A DNA stretch of 64,000 nucleotides from the NCBI RefSeq assembly GCF_008364845.1, contig NZ_VTTP01000001.1, forward strand, positions 22,731-86,730, given 5' to 3'. Under the pieces are notes generated by a model. It was not told the DNA's origin. It ran no database searches and saw only the letters and a list, made by a program, of their open reading frames with translations. Source of the stretch: Actinotalea subterranea. GTDB lineage: Bacteria > Actinomycetota > Actinomycetes > Actinomycetales > Cellulomonadaceae. How positions within the stretch are numbered: the first letter of the stretch is position 1; each line of letters opens with the position of its first letter. The translations under genes and the position numbers were made by a program. Below, piece by piece: positions 28,710-39,429 of this stretch.

Positions 28710-30017
28710 TCAGCCCTGCAGCAGCCCGTCGACGAACGCCTCCGGCTCGAACGGCGCGAGGTCGTCGGGGCCCTCCCCCAGGCCGACGAGCTTGACCGGG
28801 ACGCCGAGCTCCCGCTGCACGGCGACGACGATGCCGCCCTTGGCCGTGCCGTCGAGCTTGGTCAGGACGATCCCCGTGACGCCCGCGACCTCGCCGAACA
28901 CGCGGGCCTGGTTGAGGCCGTTCTGGCCGGTCGTCGCGTCCAGCACGAGCAGGACCTCGCTGATCGGTGCCTCACGCGACAGGACGCGCGTGATCTTGCC
29001 CAGCTCGTCCATGAGCCCGGCCTTGTTCTGGAGCCGGCCCGCCGTGTCGACCAGCACGACGTCCGCGCCGTCCTGCGTGCCCCGGCGCACCGCGTCGAAG
29101 GCGACGGCCGCGGGGTCCGCGCCGTCACGCTCGGAACGGACCGTGGGGACGCCGACCCGTGCCCCCCAGGTCTGCAGCTGGTCGGCCGCCGCGGCGCGGA
29201 ACGTGTCCGCCGCGCCGAGCACGACCGTGCGTCCCTCCGCCACGAGCACGCGCGCGAGCTTGCCGACGGTCGTCGTCTTGCCGGTGCCGTTGACGCCGAC
29301 GACGAGCACGACGGCGGGTGACCGGGTGGGCGCCGTGGTCGCCGTGGTCGCCGTGTCCGCCGTGCCAGCGGTGTCCGCCGTGCCAGCGGTGTCCGCGGTG
29401 TCCGCGGTGCCCGCGGTGTCCGCGGTGTCCGGGAGCTGCGCAGCGGCACCGAGCCTACCGGACGTACCGGGCATGCCGAGGTCGAGCGAACGGTCCATCG
29501 TCGGGTCGACGAGCGCGAGAAGCTGCTCGCGCAGGAGCGCACGGACGGCCGCCGGCTCGCGCACGCCCAGCACCCGGACGCGCTCGCGCAGGCGCTCCAC
29601 GAGCTCGGCGGTGGGGCCGGCGCCGACGTCCGCGAGGAGGAGGGTCTCCTCGATCTCGTCCCAGTCGTCCTCGCTCAGCTGGTCACGCGAGAGGACGGCG
29701 AGCAGACGCGTCCCGAGCGGGGACCCCGACCGAGCGAGACGCTCGCGCAGCCGGACCATGCGACCCGCGACAGGTTCCGGCGTCTCGAGCGACGGCGCCG
29801 CCGGGGCAGCGACGACCTCGGGGCCGGACGGACCGGCGGGGCCGGCCTCTGCGGGACGGGCCGGGGCGGACGGACGACCGGCCGGCCGGGTGTCCGCCGG
29901 CGCGGTGGCGTCGGGTCGCCCGGGGCGTCGACCACGGCGGCGCAGCCCGACGGCGCCGACGCCGAGCACGGCCAGGACGGGCAGGGCCACGAGGAGGATG
30001 TCGCTGAGCTCGTTCAC
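28710..30017 (-). CDS. ftsY: Signal recognition particle receptor FtsY
   Basis: 435 residues from GTG 30017. It begins with one membrane helix (about 6-25), then a Pro/Ala-rich linker (30-85), the N domain (DDWDEIEETLLLADVGAGPT) and the G domain with GVNGTGKTTTVGKLA (241 onward), AADTFRAAAADQLQTW, DTAGRLQNKAGLMDEL, TKLDGTAKGG and the terminal GEGPDDLAPFEPEAFVDGLL. Between the N and G domains, residues 198-228 are a Thr-Ala-Asp/Gly repeat coded by a degenerate tandem array, an unusual place for a flexible insert. Between amtB and a small membrane protein; smc is further upstream. Confidence 0.96.
   Translation of the reverse strand: MNELSDILLVALPVLAVLGVGAVGLRRRGRRPGRPDATAPADTRPAGRPSAPARPAEAGPAGPSGPEVVAAPAAPSLETPEPVAGRMVRLRERLARSGSPLGTRLLAVLSRDQLSEDDWDEIEETLLLADVGAGPTAELVERLRERVRVLGVREPAAVRALLREQLLALVDPTMDRSLDLGMPGTSGRLGAAAQLPDTADTAGTADTADTAGTADTAGTADTATTATTAPTRSPAVVLVVGVNGTGKTTTVGKLARVLVAEGRTVVLGAADTFRAAAADQLQTWGARVGVPTVRSERDGADPAAVAFDAVRRGTQDGADVVLVDTAGRLQNKAGLMDELGKITRVLSREAPISEVLLVLDATTGQNGLNQARVFGEVAGVTGIVLTKLDGTAKGGIVVAVQRELGVPVKLVGLGEGPDDLAPFEPEAFVDGLLQG
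29330..29432. repeat. Degenerate in-frame tandem repeat inside ftsY
   Basis: About 100 bp of variants of gccgtgtcc, gccgtggtc and gccagcggt repeat in 9- and 15-bp steps (plus strand). They encode the Thr-Ala-Asp/Gly insert between the N and G domains. Confidence 0.8.
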
Positions 30018-30091
30018 AGGGGAAGTCTCTCAGGCGCGGGCGTGGGTCGGCGTGCCGGCCCGGCCGTGCCAGGTCCTGGCGGGTGCCCGGC

Positions 30092-30166
30092 GGCAGGGTG
30101 CCCGCCGACAGGGTTCACGCCGGCAGGGTGCACGTCGGCAGGGTTCACGCCGGCGGGGCGCAGGCG
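30092..30166. repeat. 15-bp tandem repeat downstream of the small membrane protein gene
   Basis: Four similar 15-bp units (ggcagggtgcccgcc, gacagggttcacgcc, ggcagggtgcacgtc, ggcagggttcacgcc) run head to tail from 30092 to 30151, with a decayed fifth unit to 30166. The array lies in the 184-bp gap between the small membrane protein gene (its stop is at 30202) and ftsY. A 60-codon plus-strand frame through it has no homology I recognise and is treated as chance. Confidence 0.8.
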
Positions 30167-30201
30167 ATCGTGGCCGGCCCAGACCAGCGCCACCTCGGTG
30201 C

Positions 30202-30543
30202 TCAGCGACCGCCGAGGTGGGTGACGCCCCGGACGGCACGCTGCGTCGCGCGGCCGAGCGTGTGGGCGATCTGCTCGGGGTTGACGTAGTCCGTCTCCTG
30301 CGGCTGCCCGACCGTGAAGATCTCCTCGACCGAGCCCGACTCGTCCGCGAGGGCGTCACGGCCCGCGCCCGTCGCGGTCTCCGCAGGTTCCGCAGCGTCC
30401 CGGCCCTTGCGTCGCAGGCCCGCACGCAGGTCGCCCAGGAACTCCTTGAGCCCGCCCGACCGGCCCCCGACGAGCGCGGCCAGGACCATCACCACGGCGG
30501 CCACGACGAGAGCGACGAGGGTCCACGTGATGACTGGTGCCAT
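30202..30543 (-). CDS. Small single-pass membrane protein of unknown function
   Basis: 113 residues from ATG 30543; a start 12 codons upstream is possible. One N-terminal membrane helix (about residues 3-27, ITWTLVALVVAAVVMVLAAL) is followed by a basic stretch (LGDLRAGLRRKGRD) and an acidic, then polar C-terminus (EEIFTVGQPQETDYVNPEQIA). I do not recognise the family. It lies between smc and ftsY on the same strand, with terminator-like sequence between it and smc. A membrane anchor role is all that can be said. Confidence 0.65.
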   Translation of the reverse strand: MAPVITWTLVALVVAAVVMVLAALVGGRSGGLKEFLGDLRAGLRRKGRDAAEPAETATGAGRDALADESGSVEEIFTVGQPQETDYVNPEQIAHTLGRATQRAVRGVTHLGGR

Positions 30544-30644
30544 GCAGCCAGTATCACGACGAGTCACGACGAACAGCACAGCGGACGGGCGGGGCGACCG
30601 TGATCACCACACGATCTCCACACCCTGACCCGCCCTGACCCAGG

Positions 30645-30673
30645 GTGACCCACCGTGGCCCTCGGTGGGTCAC
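30645..30673 (-). terminator. Hairpin after smc
   Basis: An 11-bp perfect stem, gtgacccaccg (30645-30655) with cggtgggtcac (30663-30673) and a 7-nt loop, lies about 38 nt past the smc stop. The flank has further copies of tgaccc. Confidence 0.6.
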
Positions 30674-30711
30674 GTGGGCCCGCGTCCCACGGGGTCCCGC
30701 GGCGGCGCGCG

Positions 30712-33700
30712 TCAGGCGCGCGAGTCCTCCCGCATGCGCTGCGAGATCACCGTGGTGACCCCGTCGCCGCGCATCGTCACCCCGTAGAGCGCGTCGGCGA
30801 TCTCCATCGTGCGCTTCTGGTGGGTCACGACGATGAGCTGGCTGTCCTCCTGGAGCTCGGTGAAGATCTCCAGGAGGCGGCCGAGGTTGACGTCGTCGAG
30901 CGCCGCCTCCACCTCGTCCATGACGTAGAACGGGCTCGGACGGGCCTTGAAGATCGCGACCAGGAGCGCGACCGCCGTGAGCGAGCGCTCCCCGCCCGAG
31001 AGCAGCGAGAGCCGCTTGACCTTCTTGCCCGCGGGCCGGGCCTCGACGTCGATCCCCGTGGTCAGCATGTTGCCCGGGTCGGTCAGGACCAGGCGACCCT
31101 CTCCCCCGGGGAAGAGCCGCGAGAACACGCGCTCGAACTGCACCTCGGTGTCCCGGTACGCCTCGGTGAAGACCTGCTCGACGCGCTCGTCGATGTCGCG
31201 GACGATCTGCAGGAGGTCCGCGCGGGACTTCTTGAGGTCCGTGAGCTGCGTCGCGAGGAACGTGTGGCGCTCCTCGAGCGCGGCGAACTCCTCGAGCGCC
31301 AACGGGTTCACGCGGCCCAGGAGCGAGAGCGCGCGCTCGGCCGCACGCAGACGCTTCTCCTGCTCGGCGCGGACGTAGGGCACCGTGCGCGGGGCCGCCT
31401 CGTCGACGTCCTGCGCCGCCGCCTGCCCGCCGGACCCGTCGCTCGCACCCGCTCCGCTGCCCTCGTCGCCGGTCGTGCGCCGCGCGGGCGCCGGGGCCTC
31501 ACCGAGGACGGGGACGGGGCGGTCGGGCCCGTACTCGTCGAGGAGCACCTGGGGGTCGATGCCCAGGTCCTCGACGGCGCGTGCCTGGAGCTGCTCGATG
31601 CGCAGGGCCTGCTGGGCGCGGGCCACCTCGTCGCGGTGGGCGACGTCGGTGAGCTCCGCGAGCTCGCGCGTCCACCTGTCGACGTCGGCGCGCACCGCGA
31701 CGAGCCGCGCGTCGCGCTGCGTGCGGGCCTCCTCGGCGGCCTCACGGGCCTCGGTCGCCCGGCGCAGCGAGTGCTCGAGCGCCGTGAGGGCCCGCTCCGC
31801 GCCGGCGCGCACGGCGGCGGCCCGACGCGCCTGCTCGGCACGCTGCGCCGCACGCTCCTCGGCGCGCGCACGGGCCTCCCGCTCGGCGGCCGCGGCGCGT
31901 TCCAGCGACTGGGCCCGACCTGCGAGCGCACGGGCCCGCTCCTCGCTCGTGCGCAGGGTCAGCCGCGCCTCGGTCTCCCGCGAGCGGGCGGCGGCCGCGA
32001 GCCCCGCGCGCTCGTCGCGCGCGAGCGTCGCCGCCTCGATCTGGTCGTCCGACTCCGCGGGGTCGGCCTCCGCGTGCGCGAGGCGGTCGGCGAGCTCGGT
32101 GAGCTCGGCCTGGTCGGTCACGAGGCGCTGCTCGGCCGCCCCTAGCGCGGCCTGCGCACGCTCCGCCTCGGCCCGGGCCGCCCGCGCTGCTGAGCCCAGG
32201 TGACCGAGCTGCTCCGCCACCGCGGCCAGGGCCGCGTCCGACTCGTGCAGGCGCTCGAGCGTCGCCTCGTACGCCGTGCGCGCCTCGGCCTCCCCGCGCT
32301 GGGCGGCCACGAGCTCGAACCTCGTCGACTCCGCACGTGCGACGGCCTCGCCGACGCGAGCCCGGGCGTCGTCGAGCGCGCCCTGGAGCTCGAGGGCGCT
32401 GGGCGCGCTCGCCGAGCCACCCGCCGCGCGGACCGCGCCCAGCAGGTCGCCCGCCCGCGTCACCGTCGTGAGCTCCGGCCGTGCGGCCACGAGGGCCCGC
32501 GCGTGCGCGAGGTCGTCCACGACGACCACCCCGGCGAGGAGGACCTCGACGGCCGCGCGCACCGCCGGGGCTGCCTGGACGAGATCCGCCGCGTCCCGCG
32601 CGCCGCCGGGCAGCGCGCCGGCACGCGGCGTGACGCCGCCGGAACCCGCGACGAGGAGGCTCGCGCGCCCGGCGTCGTCCTCCCGGAGCCACCGCAGGGC
32701 GTCGACGGCGGCGTCGACGGACTCGACAGCGACCGCGTCGGTCGCGGCGCCGAGCGCCGCCGTGATCGCGTCCTCGTACCCGGGCTCGACACTCAGGAGC
32801 GCCGCGACCGAGCCGAGGGTCCCCGGCAGGTCGTCCGCCGCGAGCAGGGCACCCGCACCGTCCTTGCGGACGAGGCTCATCTCGAGCGCCTCGACCCGCG
32901 CCGTCCAGGTCGCTCGCTCACGCTCGGCCACCTGCTCGACGTCGCGCAGGCGTGCGAGCTCGGCCGTCGCCGCCTCGAGCGCGGCGGCCGCCGCCTCGTG
33001 CTCGGCGTCCAGGCCCTCCTCGCCCTCCTCCGCCCCGGCGACGGTCGACTCGAGCGCGGCGAACTCGACGGTGGCCGTGCGCCCACGCCGCTCCGCCTCG
33101 GCGAGGGCCTCACGCAGGCGGCCGATCTCCGACTCGGTGGCCTCGAGCCTGCTGCGGCGCGCCGCGACCTGCCCGGCGAGGCGTGCGAGCCCCTCCCGGC
33201 GGTCGGCGACGGCGCGCTGCAGGGCGGCGACGCGGCGCTCGGCCTCGTGGGCCTCCTGCTCGAGCTCGGCCCGCTGCCGCACGGCCGCCTCGACGGCGAC
33301 CTTCGCGAGGTCGACCTCGGCCGCGAGCTCCGCCTCGGCGGCACGCGCGCGCCCTGCCTGGGCCTCGAGGTCCTCGGGGTCCCGACCGGAGGGCTGGGCG
33401 TCGGCCGCCGCGGACCCGAGCAGCCGCAGCCGCTCGGACGCGAGCGTCACGGTCCCGCGCAGGCGTTCACGTGCCGAGGAGAGCCGGTACCAGACCTCGC
33501 TCGCCTCGGACAGCTCGGGGGCCGCCGCCGCCGCGGCCTGCTCGAGAGCCCCGAGCGTCGCGCGTGCCGCGGTGAGCTCGGCCTCGACCTCGCCGCGCCG
33601 CTCACGCAGCGCGGTCTCGTCCGCGATCTCCTGCTCGAGCGTCGCGGTGAGCTGGGCGAGGTCGTCGGCCAGCAGGCGTGCCCGCGCGTCGCGCAGGTCG

Positions 33701-34359
33701 AGCTGGACGGTCTGCGCCTTGCGGGCGACCTCGGCCTGTCGCCCGAGCGGTCCGAGCTGGCGCCGGATCTCGCTCGTCAGGTCGCTCAGGCGCGTGAGGT
33801 TCGCCTGCATCGCCTCGAGCTTGCGGAGCGCCTTCTCCTTGCGCTTGCGGTGCTTGAGGACGCCTGCCGCCTCCTCGATGAAGCCACGGCGCTCCTCGGG
33901 GGTGGCGCGCAGCACCGCGTCGAGCTGTCCCTGCCCGACGATGACGTGCATCTCCCGGCCCAGGCCCGAGTCGGACAGGAGGTCCTGGATGTCGAGCAGC
34001 CGGCAGGCCGACCCGTTGATCGCGTACTCCGAGCCACCGCTGCGGAAGAGCGTCCGCGAGATCGTGACCTCGGTGTAGTCGATCGGCAGCGCACCGTCGG
34101 TGTTGTCGATCGTCAGCGCGACCTCGGCGCGGCCCAGCGGCGGGCGCCCCGCCGTGCCCGCGAAGATGACGTCCTCCATCTTGCCGCCGCGCAGCGACTT
34201 GGCACCCTGCTCGCCCATGACCCACGAGAGCGCGTCGACGACGTTGGACTTGCCCGACCCGTTGGGCCCGACGACGCACGTGACCCCGGGCTCGAAGTGC
34301 AGAGTCGTCGCCGAGGCGAACGACTTGAACCCGCGCAGGGTCAGGGTCTTGAGGTGCAC
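30712..34359 (-). CDS. smc: Chromosome segregation protein SMC
   Basis: 1215 residues from GTG 34359. The N-terminal ATPase half has Walker A GPNGSGKSNVVDALSWVMGE (about 32-51), a long Ala/Arg/Glu-rich coiled coil, a hinge domain around 505-670 (LSVEPGYEDAITAALG onwards), a second coiled coil, and the C-terminal half with LSLLSGGERSLTAVALL and Walker B FYVMDEVEAALDDVN. The C-terminal coil is interrupted near residue 975-1000 by a Gly/Ser/Ala-rich insert. It works with ScpA/ScpB, which are not in the window. Confidence 0.96.
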   Translation of the reverse strand: MHLKTLTLRGFKSFASATTLHFEPGVTCVVGPNGSGKSNVVDALSWVMGEQGAKSLRGGKMEDVIFAGTAGRPPLGRAEVALTIDNTDGALPIDYTEVTISRTLFRSGGSEYAINGSACRLLDIQDLLSDSGLGREMHVIVGQGQLDAVLRATPEERRGFIEEAAGVLKHRKRKEKALRKLEAMQANLTRLSDLTSEIRRQLGPLGRQAEVARKAQTVQLDLRDARARLLADDLAQLTATLEQEIADETALRERRGEVEAELTAARATLGALEQAAAAAAPELSEASEVWYRLSSARERLRGTVTLASERLRLLGSAAADAQPSGRDPEDLEAQAGRARAAEAELAAEVDLAKVAVEAAVRQRAELEQEAHEAERRVAALQRAVADRREGLARLAGQVAARRSRLEATESEIGRLREALAEAERRGRTATVEFAALESTVAGAEEGEEGLDAEHEAAAAALEAATAELARLRDVEQVAERERATWTARVEALEMSLVRKDGAGALLAADDLPGTLGSVAALLSVEPGYEDAITAALGAATDAVAVESVDAAVDALRWLREDDAGRASLLVAGSGGVTPRAGALPGGARDAADLVQAAPAVRAAVEVLLAGVVVVDDLAHARALVAARPELTTVTRAGDLLGAVRAAGGSASAPSALELQGALDDARARVGEAVARAESTRFELVAAQRGEAEARTAYEATLERLHESDAALAAVAEQLGHLGSAARAARAEAERAQAALGAAEQRLVTDQAELTELADRLAHAEADPAESDDQIEAATLARDERAGLAAAARSRETEARLTLRTSEERARALAGRAQSLERAAAAEREARARAEERAAQRAEQARRAAAVRAGAERALTALEHSLRRATEAREAAEEARTQRDARLVAVRADVDRWTRELAELTDVAHRDEVARAQQALRIEQLQARAVEDLGIDPQVLLDEYGPDRPVPVLGEAPAPARRTTGDEGSGAGASDGSGGQAAAQDVDEAAPRTVPYVRAEQEKRLRAAERALSLLGRVNPLALEEFAALEERHTFLATQLTDLKKSRADLLQIVRDIDERVEQVFTEAYRDTEVQFERVFSRLFPGGEGRLVLTDPGNMLTTGIDVEARPAGKKVKRLSLLSGGERSLTAVALLVAIFKARPSPFYVMDEVEAALDDVNLGRLLEIFTELQEDSQLIVVTHQKRTMEIADALYGVTMRGDGVTTVISQRMREDSRA

Positions 34360-34380
34360 AGAGGAAGAGTAGAGGGGAAG

Positions 34381-34412
34381 GCGTGCCCGCCCGCGTCAGG
34401 CGGTCGGCACGC
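34381..34412 (-). terminator. Hairpin terminator after ndk
   Basis: Arms gcgtgcc (34381-34387) and ggcacgc (34406-34412) extend inward by cgcc/ggcg across a 3-nt bulge, beginning 5 nt past the ndk stop and 21 nt before the smc start. Confidence 0.55.
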
Positions 34413-34417
34413 GCGGC

Positions 34418-34846
34418 TCAGAGCGCCGGGAACCAGAGGCCGATCTCGCGCGCGGCGGACTCGGGCGAGTCCGAGCCGTGCACGAGGTTCTCGGTCACCG
34501 GGCGACCCCAGTCACGCCCGAGGTCCCCGCGGATCGTGCCCGGCGCGGCCGACGTCGGGTTGGTCGCGCCGGCGAGGGAGCGGAACCCCTCGATGACGCC
34601 GTGGCCCTCGACGACCGCCGCGAGCACGGGGCCGGAGGACATGAACTCGACGAGCGGGCCGAAGAAGGGCTTGCCGGCGTGCTCGGCGTAGTGGGCCTCG
34701 AGGAGATCCGCGTCGGCCGTCCGGAGCTCGGCCGCGACGAGCGTGTACCCCTTGGCCTCGATGCGGCGCAGCACCTCGCCGACCAGCCCGCGGCGGACGC
34801 CGTCCGGCTTGACGATGACGAGGGTGCGGGCGGGTGCGTCGGTCAT
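34418..34846 (-). CDS. ndk: Nucleoside diphosphate kinase
   Basis: Transfers gamma phosphate between nucleoside triphosphates and diphosphates. 142 residues from ATG 34846, typical length. The catalytic His123 is in [22 protein letters not shown]. Other boxes are [18 protein letters not shown] and [17 protein letters not shown]. It follows the DUF4233 gene by 5 bp, so the two are cotranscribed. The longer open frame upstream is a shadow of DUF4233. Confidence 0.96.
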   Translation of the reverse strand: MTDAPARTLVIVKPDGVRRGLVGEVLRRIEAKGYTLVAAELRTADADLLEAHYAEHAGKPFFGPLVEFMSSGPVLAAVVEGHGVIEGFRSLAGATNPTSAAPGTIRGDLGRDWGRPVTENLVHGSDSPESAAREIGLWFPAL

Positions 34847-34851
34847 GGCGG

Positions 34852-35295
34852 TCACCCTATCGGCCGGACGCCGTCCGCCTGGGCGCTCCGCTCGCGGCGT
34901 TCCCGGTCGATCCGGCCGCCGAGCCGGAGCGCGACGACCCATAGGACGACGAAGATCGCGCCGACGACGAACATGGTGGGCACGCCGAGGCCGGTGAGCA
35001 CCAGCGCCACCTGGAGGGCCGAGCCCGCGACGTACCCGCCGGGCCACCTGAGCATGCCTGCGACGAGCACCAGAGCGAGCGCGAGCGCACCCCCGACGCC
35101 CCACACCACCGTGGCGGGCGCGACCTGCAGGCCGTGGGCGACGAGCGCCCCGAACCCCACGACGAACGCCTCGAGCACGAGGATCGTCGACGCGAACTGG
35201 CGCCGTGCGGAGCGCGACGTCCCCGCCGGCGCGGGCGCGGCGTCCGACCCCCGGGCGCGTGAGGCGTCGGGGGTCGGACCGCTGGGCTCTGTCAC
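34852..35295 (-). CDS. DUF4233 membrane protein
   Basis: 147 residues from GTG 35295 (35319 is an alternative, with eight more residues). After a polar N-terminus come about four hydrophobic helices ([73 protein letters not shown]). This family is usually found between folC and ndk in actinobacteria. Here it keeps ndk but folC lies 5.4 kb away, beyond the efflux and dihydroxyacetone genes. Confidence 0.85.
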   Translation of the reverse strand: MTEPSGPTPDASRARGSDAAPAPAGTSRSARRQFASTILVLEAFVVGFGALVAHGLQVAPATVVWGVGGALALALVLVAGMLRWPGGYVAGSALQVALVLTGLGVPTMFVVGAIFVVLWVVALRLGGRIDRERRERSAQADGVRPIG

Positions 35296-35324
35296 GGGAA
35301 CCAGGCTAGCCGCGTGCACGAGGC

Positions 35325-35364
35325 GGCCGGGTCGCGGCCGGGTCGCGGCCGGGTCGCGGCCGGT
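35325..35364. repeat. 11-bp tandem repeat
   Basis: Three perfect copies of ggccgggtcgc (35325-35357) plus a partial fourth, in the gap between the MFS gene stop and the DUF4233 start. Confidence 0.8.
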
Positions 35365-35397
35365 CCGGGCCGCGCCGGGCCGGGCACGCCGGTCCTT

Positions 35398-37843
<2,446 letters not shown>

Positions 37844-37846
37844 GGG

Positions 37847-37877
37847 ATGCAACTTTACACGCCATGCAAGATTGCAC
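37847..37877 (-). promoter_or_regulatory. Candidate TetR operator and promoter
   Basis: In an island lower in GC than its surroundings, ATGCAACTTTACAC (37847-37860) and ATGCAAGATTGCAC (37864-37877) form a 14-bp direct repeat in 17-bp steps. The second copy contains the palindrome TGCAA-GA-TTGCA. On the minus strand TTGTGC, 16 bases, TAAAGT is a plausible promoter overlapping both. Confidence 0.5.
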
Positions 37878-37896
37878 AAGGTGCAGGTTCTGTGAC

Positions 37897-38634
37897 CTAA
37901 GCCTCTCCGAAGCCGCCCTCGATCACGGACGTGACGTGGTCCACCGCCTCGCGCGCACCCGGCCCGCGAGCCTCGACGACCAGCTCCTGGCCACCCGTGG
38001 CACCGAGCGCCATGAGCTCGAGCACGCTCCGGCCGTCCGCCCCACCGATCCGCACCGCGACGCCGGAGTCCGTCACCGCGCGCGCCAGGAGCGCGGCCGG
38101 CCGCGCGTGCAGCCCGAGCGGGTTGCGGAGCGTGACCGTCTCGCGGTGCACGTCGTCGCCGGCCCCGCCATGGGCCGTCCCGGCATCGGCCAGCCCGGCA
38201 TCGGCCGCCCCGTCACCGGTCGCGCCGGACGTCGTGGTCGTCGTCGCGAACTGCGCACCGGCGGCGATCGCCGCTGCCGCCACGGCGTCGAGGTCGCCGC
38301 CCTGCTGGGCCTCGACAGCGGCCACGACCGCCCCTTCGACGAACGGTGCGTCGGGCACACGCACGCGCGCAGCGAGGTCGTCGTCGAGCGTCTCGACGAC
38401 GGCCTGGCTGGTGAGCACGGCCGAGCCCAGGTCGGTCAGGACGACCACGCCCGGCGCGCCCTCCGCGAAGACCCCCTCGAGCGCGGACAGGACCCGGTCG
38501 AAGCTCGTCCCGATGCCCTCGTCGGCACCGCCCGCGGCGACGACCCACACGTCCGGAGCCATCTGCCGTGCGATCTCCGCCGCGCCCTCAGCCGCGCGCG
38601 CCGAGTGCGAGACCAGGACGAGGGCGGTCCTCAC
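37897..38634 (-). CDS. dhaM: Dihydroxyacetone kinase phosphotransfer subunit DhaM (EIIA-HPr)
   Basis: Passes phosphate from the PTS to ADP on DhaL. 245 residues from GTG 38634, overlapping the dhaL stop as GTGA. Domain 1 (1-130) is mannose-type EIIA with the phosphorylated His10 (LVLVSHSARAAEG). After a Gly/Ala/Asp-rich linker, domain 2 (163-245) is HPr-like with His176 (PLGLHARPAALLAR). The EI-like third domain of E. coli DhaM is absent, as in many Gram-positive bacteria, so it needs a separate EI. Confidence 0.93.
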   Translation of the reverse strand: MRTALVLVSHSARAAEGAAEIARQMAPDVWVVAAGGADEGIGTSFDRVLSALEGVFAEGAPGVVVLTDLGSAVLTSQAVVETLDDDLAARVRVPDAPFVEGAVVAAVEAQQGGDLDAVAAAAIAAGAQFATTTTTSGATGDGAADAGLADAGTAHGGAGDDVHRETVTLRNPLGLHARPAALLARAVTDSGVAVRIGGADGRSVLELMALGATGGQELVVEARGPGAREAVDHVTSVIEGGFGEA

Positions 38635-39287
38635 GGGGCCGCCGGGACGACCGGATCGGTCGCTGCCGTGACCGCGGCACGCAGGACGAGCGCCGACGAC
38701 GCCGCGCCCGGGTCGCGGTGACCGGCGCTGCGCTCCCCCAGGTAGCTCGCACGTCCCTTGGTCGCGACCATCGGGTCCGTCGCGACGGCACCCGCCTCGG
38801 CGGCGTTCGCGGCCGCCTCCAGGACCTCGAGCGCGGTCGCGCCCCCGGCCGCGGCGGTCTGCGCGGCGGCGGCAGCGGGCGACCACGCGTCGACCATGGT
38901 CTTCTCCCCCGTGGTGGCCTTGCCGCGCGCCACGATGCCCTCGAGGCCCGCCTCGATCATCGCGACGACAGCCGGCGCGTCGAGCTCGGGGAGGCCCGTG
39001 ACCTTCGCGGCGCGGAGGTAGGCGGTCCCGTACAACGGGCCCGCGGCCCCACCGACGGTCGACATGAGGGTCGTCGCCACGAGCTTGAGCACGTCGCCGA
39101 TCTGCGCGGGCGGCTCCGTCAGCTCGTCGAGCCTGCCGACCACGGCGGTGAAGCCGCGGTGGAGGTTCTCCCCGTGGTCGCCGTCGCCGATCTGCCGGTC
39201 CAGCTCGATGAGCTCGACCCGGTGCTCCGCCACGACCGCCGCGGTCCGGCGCACCCAGCGGTCCACCCACGCCACGTCGAGAGTCAT
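38631..39287 (-). CDS. dhaL: Dihydroxyacetone kinase ADP-binding subunit DhaL
   Basis: 218 residues from ATG 39287 with a strong gaaggaggag ribosome binding site. The Mg-ADP-binding aspartates are Asp30, Asp35 and Asp37 (ELDRQIGDGDHGENL). Further markers are the STVGGAAGPLYGTAYL loop and GRASYLGERSAGHRDPGA. It phosphorylates dihydroxyacetone held by DhaK and is recharged by DhaM. dhaK is 142 bp upstream, with interesting hairpins in the gap. Confidence 0.94.
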   Translation of the reverse strand: MTLDVAWVDRWVRRTAAVVAEHRVELIELDRQIGDGDHGENLHRGFTAVVGRLDELTEPPAQIGDVLKLVATTLMSTVGGAAGPLYGTAYLRAAKVTGLPELDAPAVVAMIEAGLEGIVARGKATTGEKTMVDAWSPAAAAAQTAAAGGATALEVLEAAANAAEAGAVATDPMVATKGRASYLGERSAGHRDPGAASSALVLRAAVTAATDPVVPAAP

Positions 39288-39368
39288 GCTCCTCCTTCGC
39301 CAGTGCGCCGAGGCTCCCGGACGCGTCCGGGGACCTCCCGCCAGCCTGCCATGCCGCACGACGTCGGG

Positions 39369-39421
39369 CGCCGTCCGGGGCCCGACGCCAGCCGGACGGC
39401 GCAACGGCGGTCGCCGTCCGG
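39369..39421 (-). promoter_or_regulatory. Competing hairpins between dhaK and dhaL
   Basis: The 10-mer ccggacggcg (39392-39401) has a perfect complement on each side: cgccgtccgg at 39369-39378 and again at 39412-39421. Only one can pair at a time. A third helix (cgtcggg 39362-39368 with cccgacg 39381-39387) competes with the left one. This could tune DhaL and DhaM output relative to DhaK, or be a simple terminator. Confidence 0.4.
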
Positions 39422-39429
39422 CGCCGAGG

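Noticed and set aside
30092..30166. CRISPR-like array
   Set aside because: Units are contiguous 15-mers without spacers, and no cas genes are present.
30042..30224. 60-codon plus-strand frame with pentapeptide-like GFTPAG repeats
   Set aside because: Periodicity is a by-product of the 15-bp DNA repeat; no ribosome binding site and no homologue recognised.
32200..34596. Plus-strand open frame of about 800 codons opposite smc
   Set aside because: Shadow of smc; no start signal, no homology.
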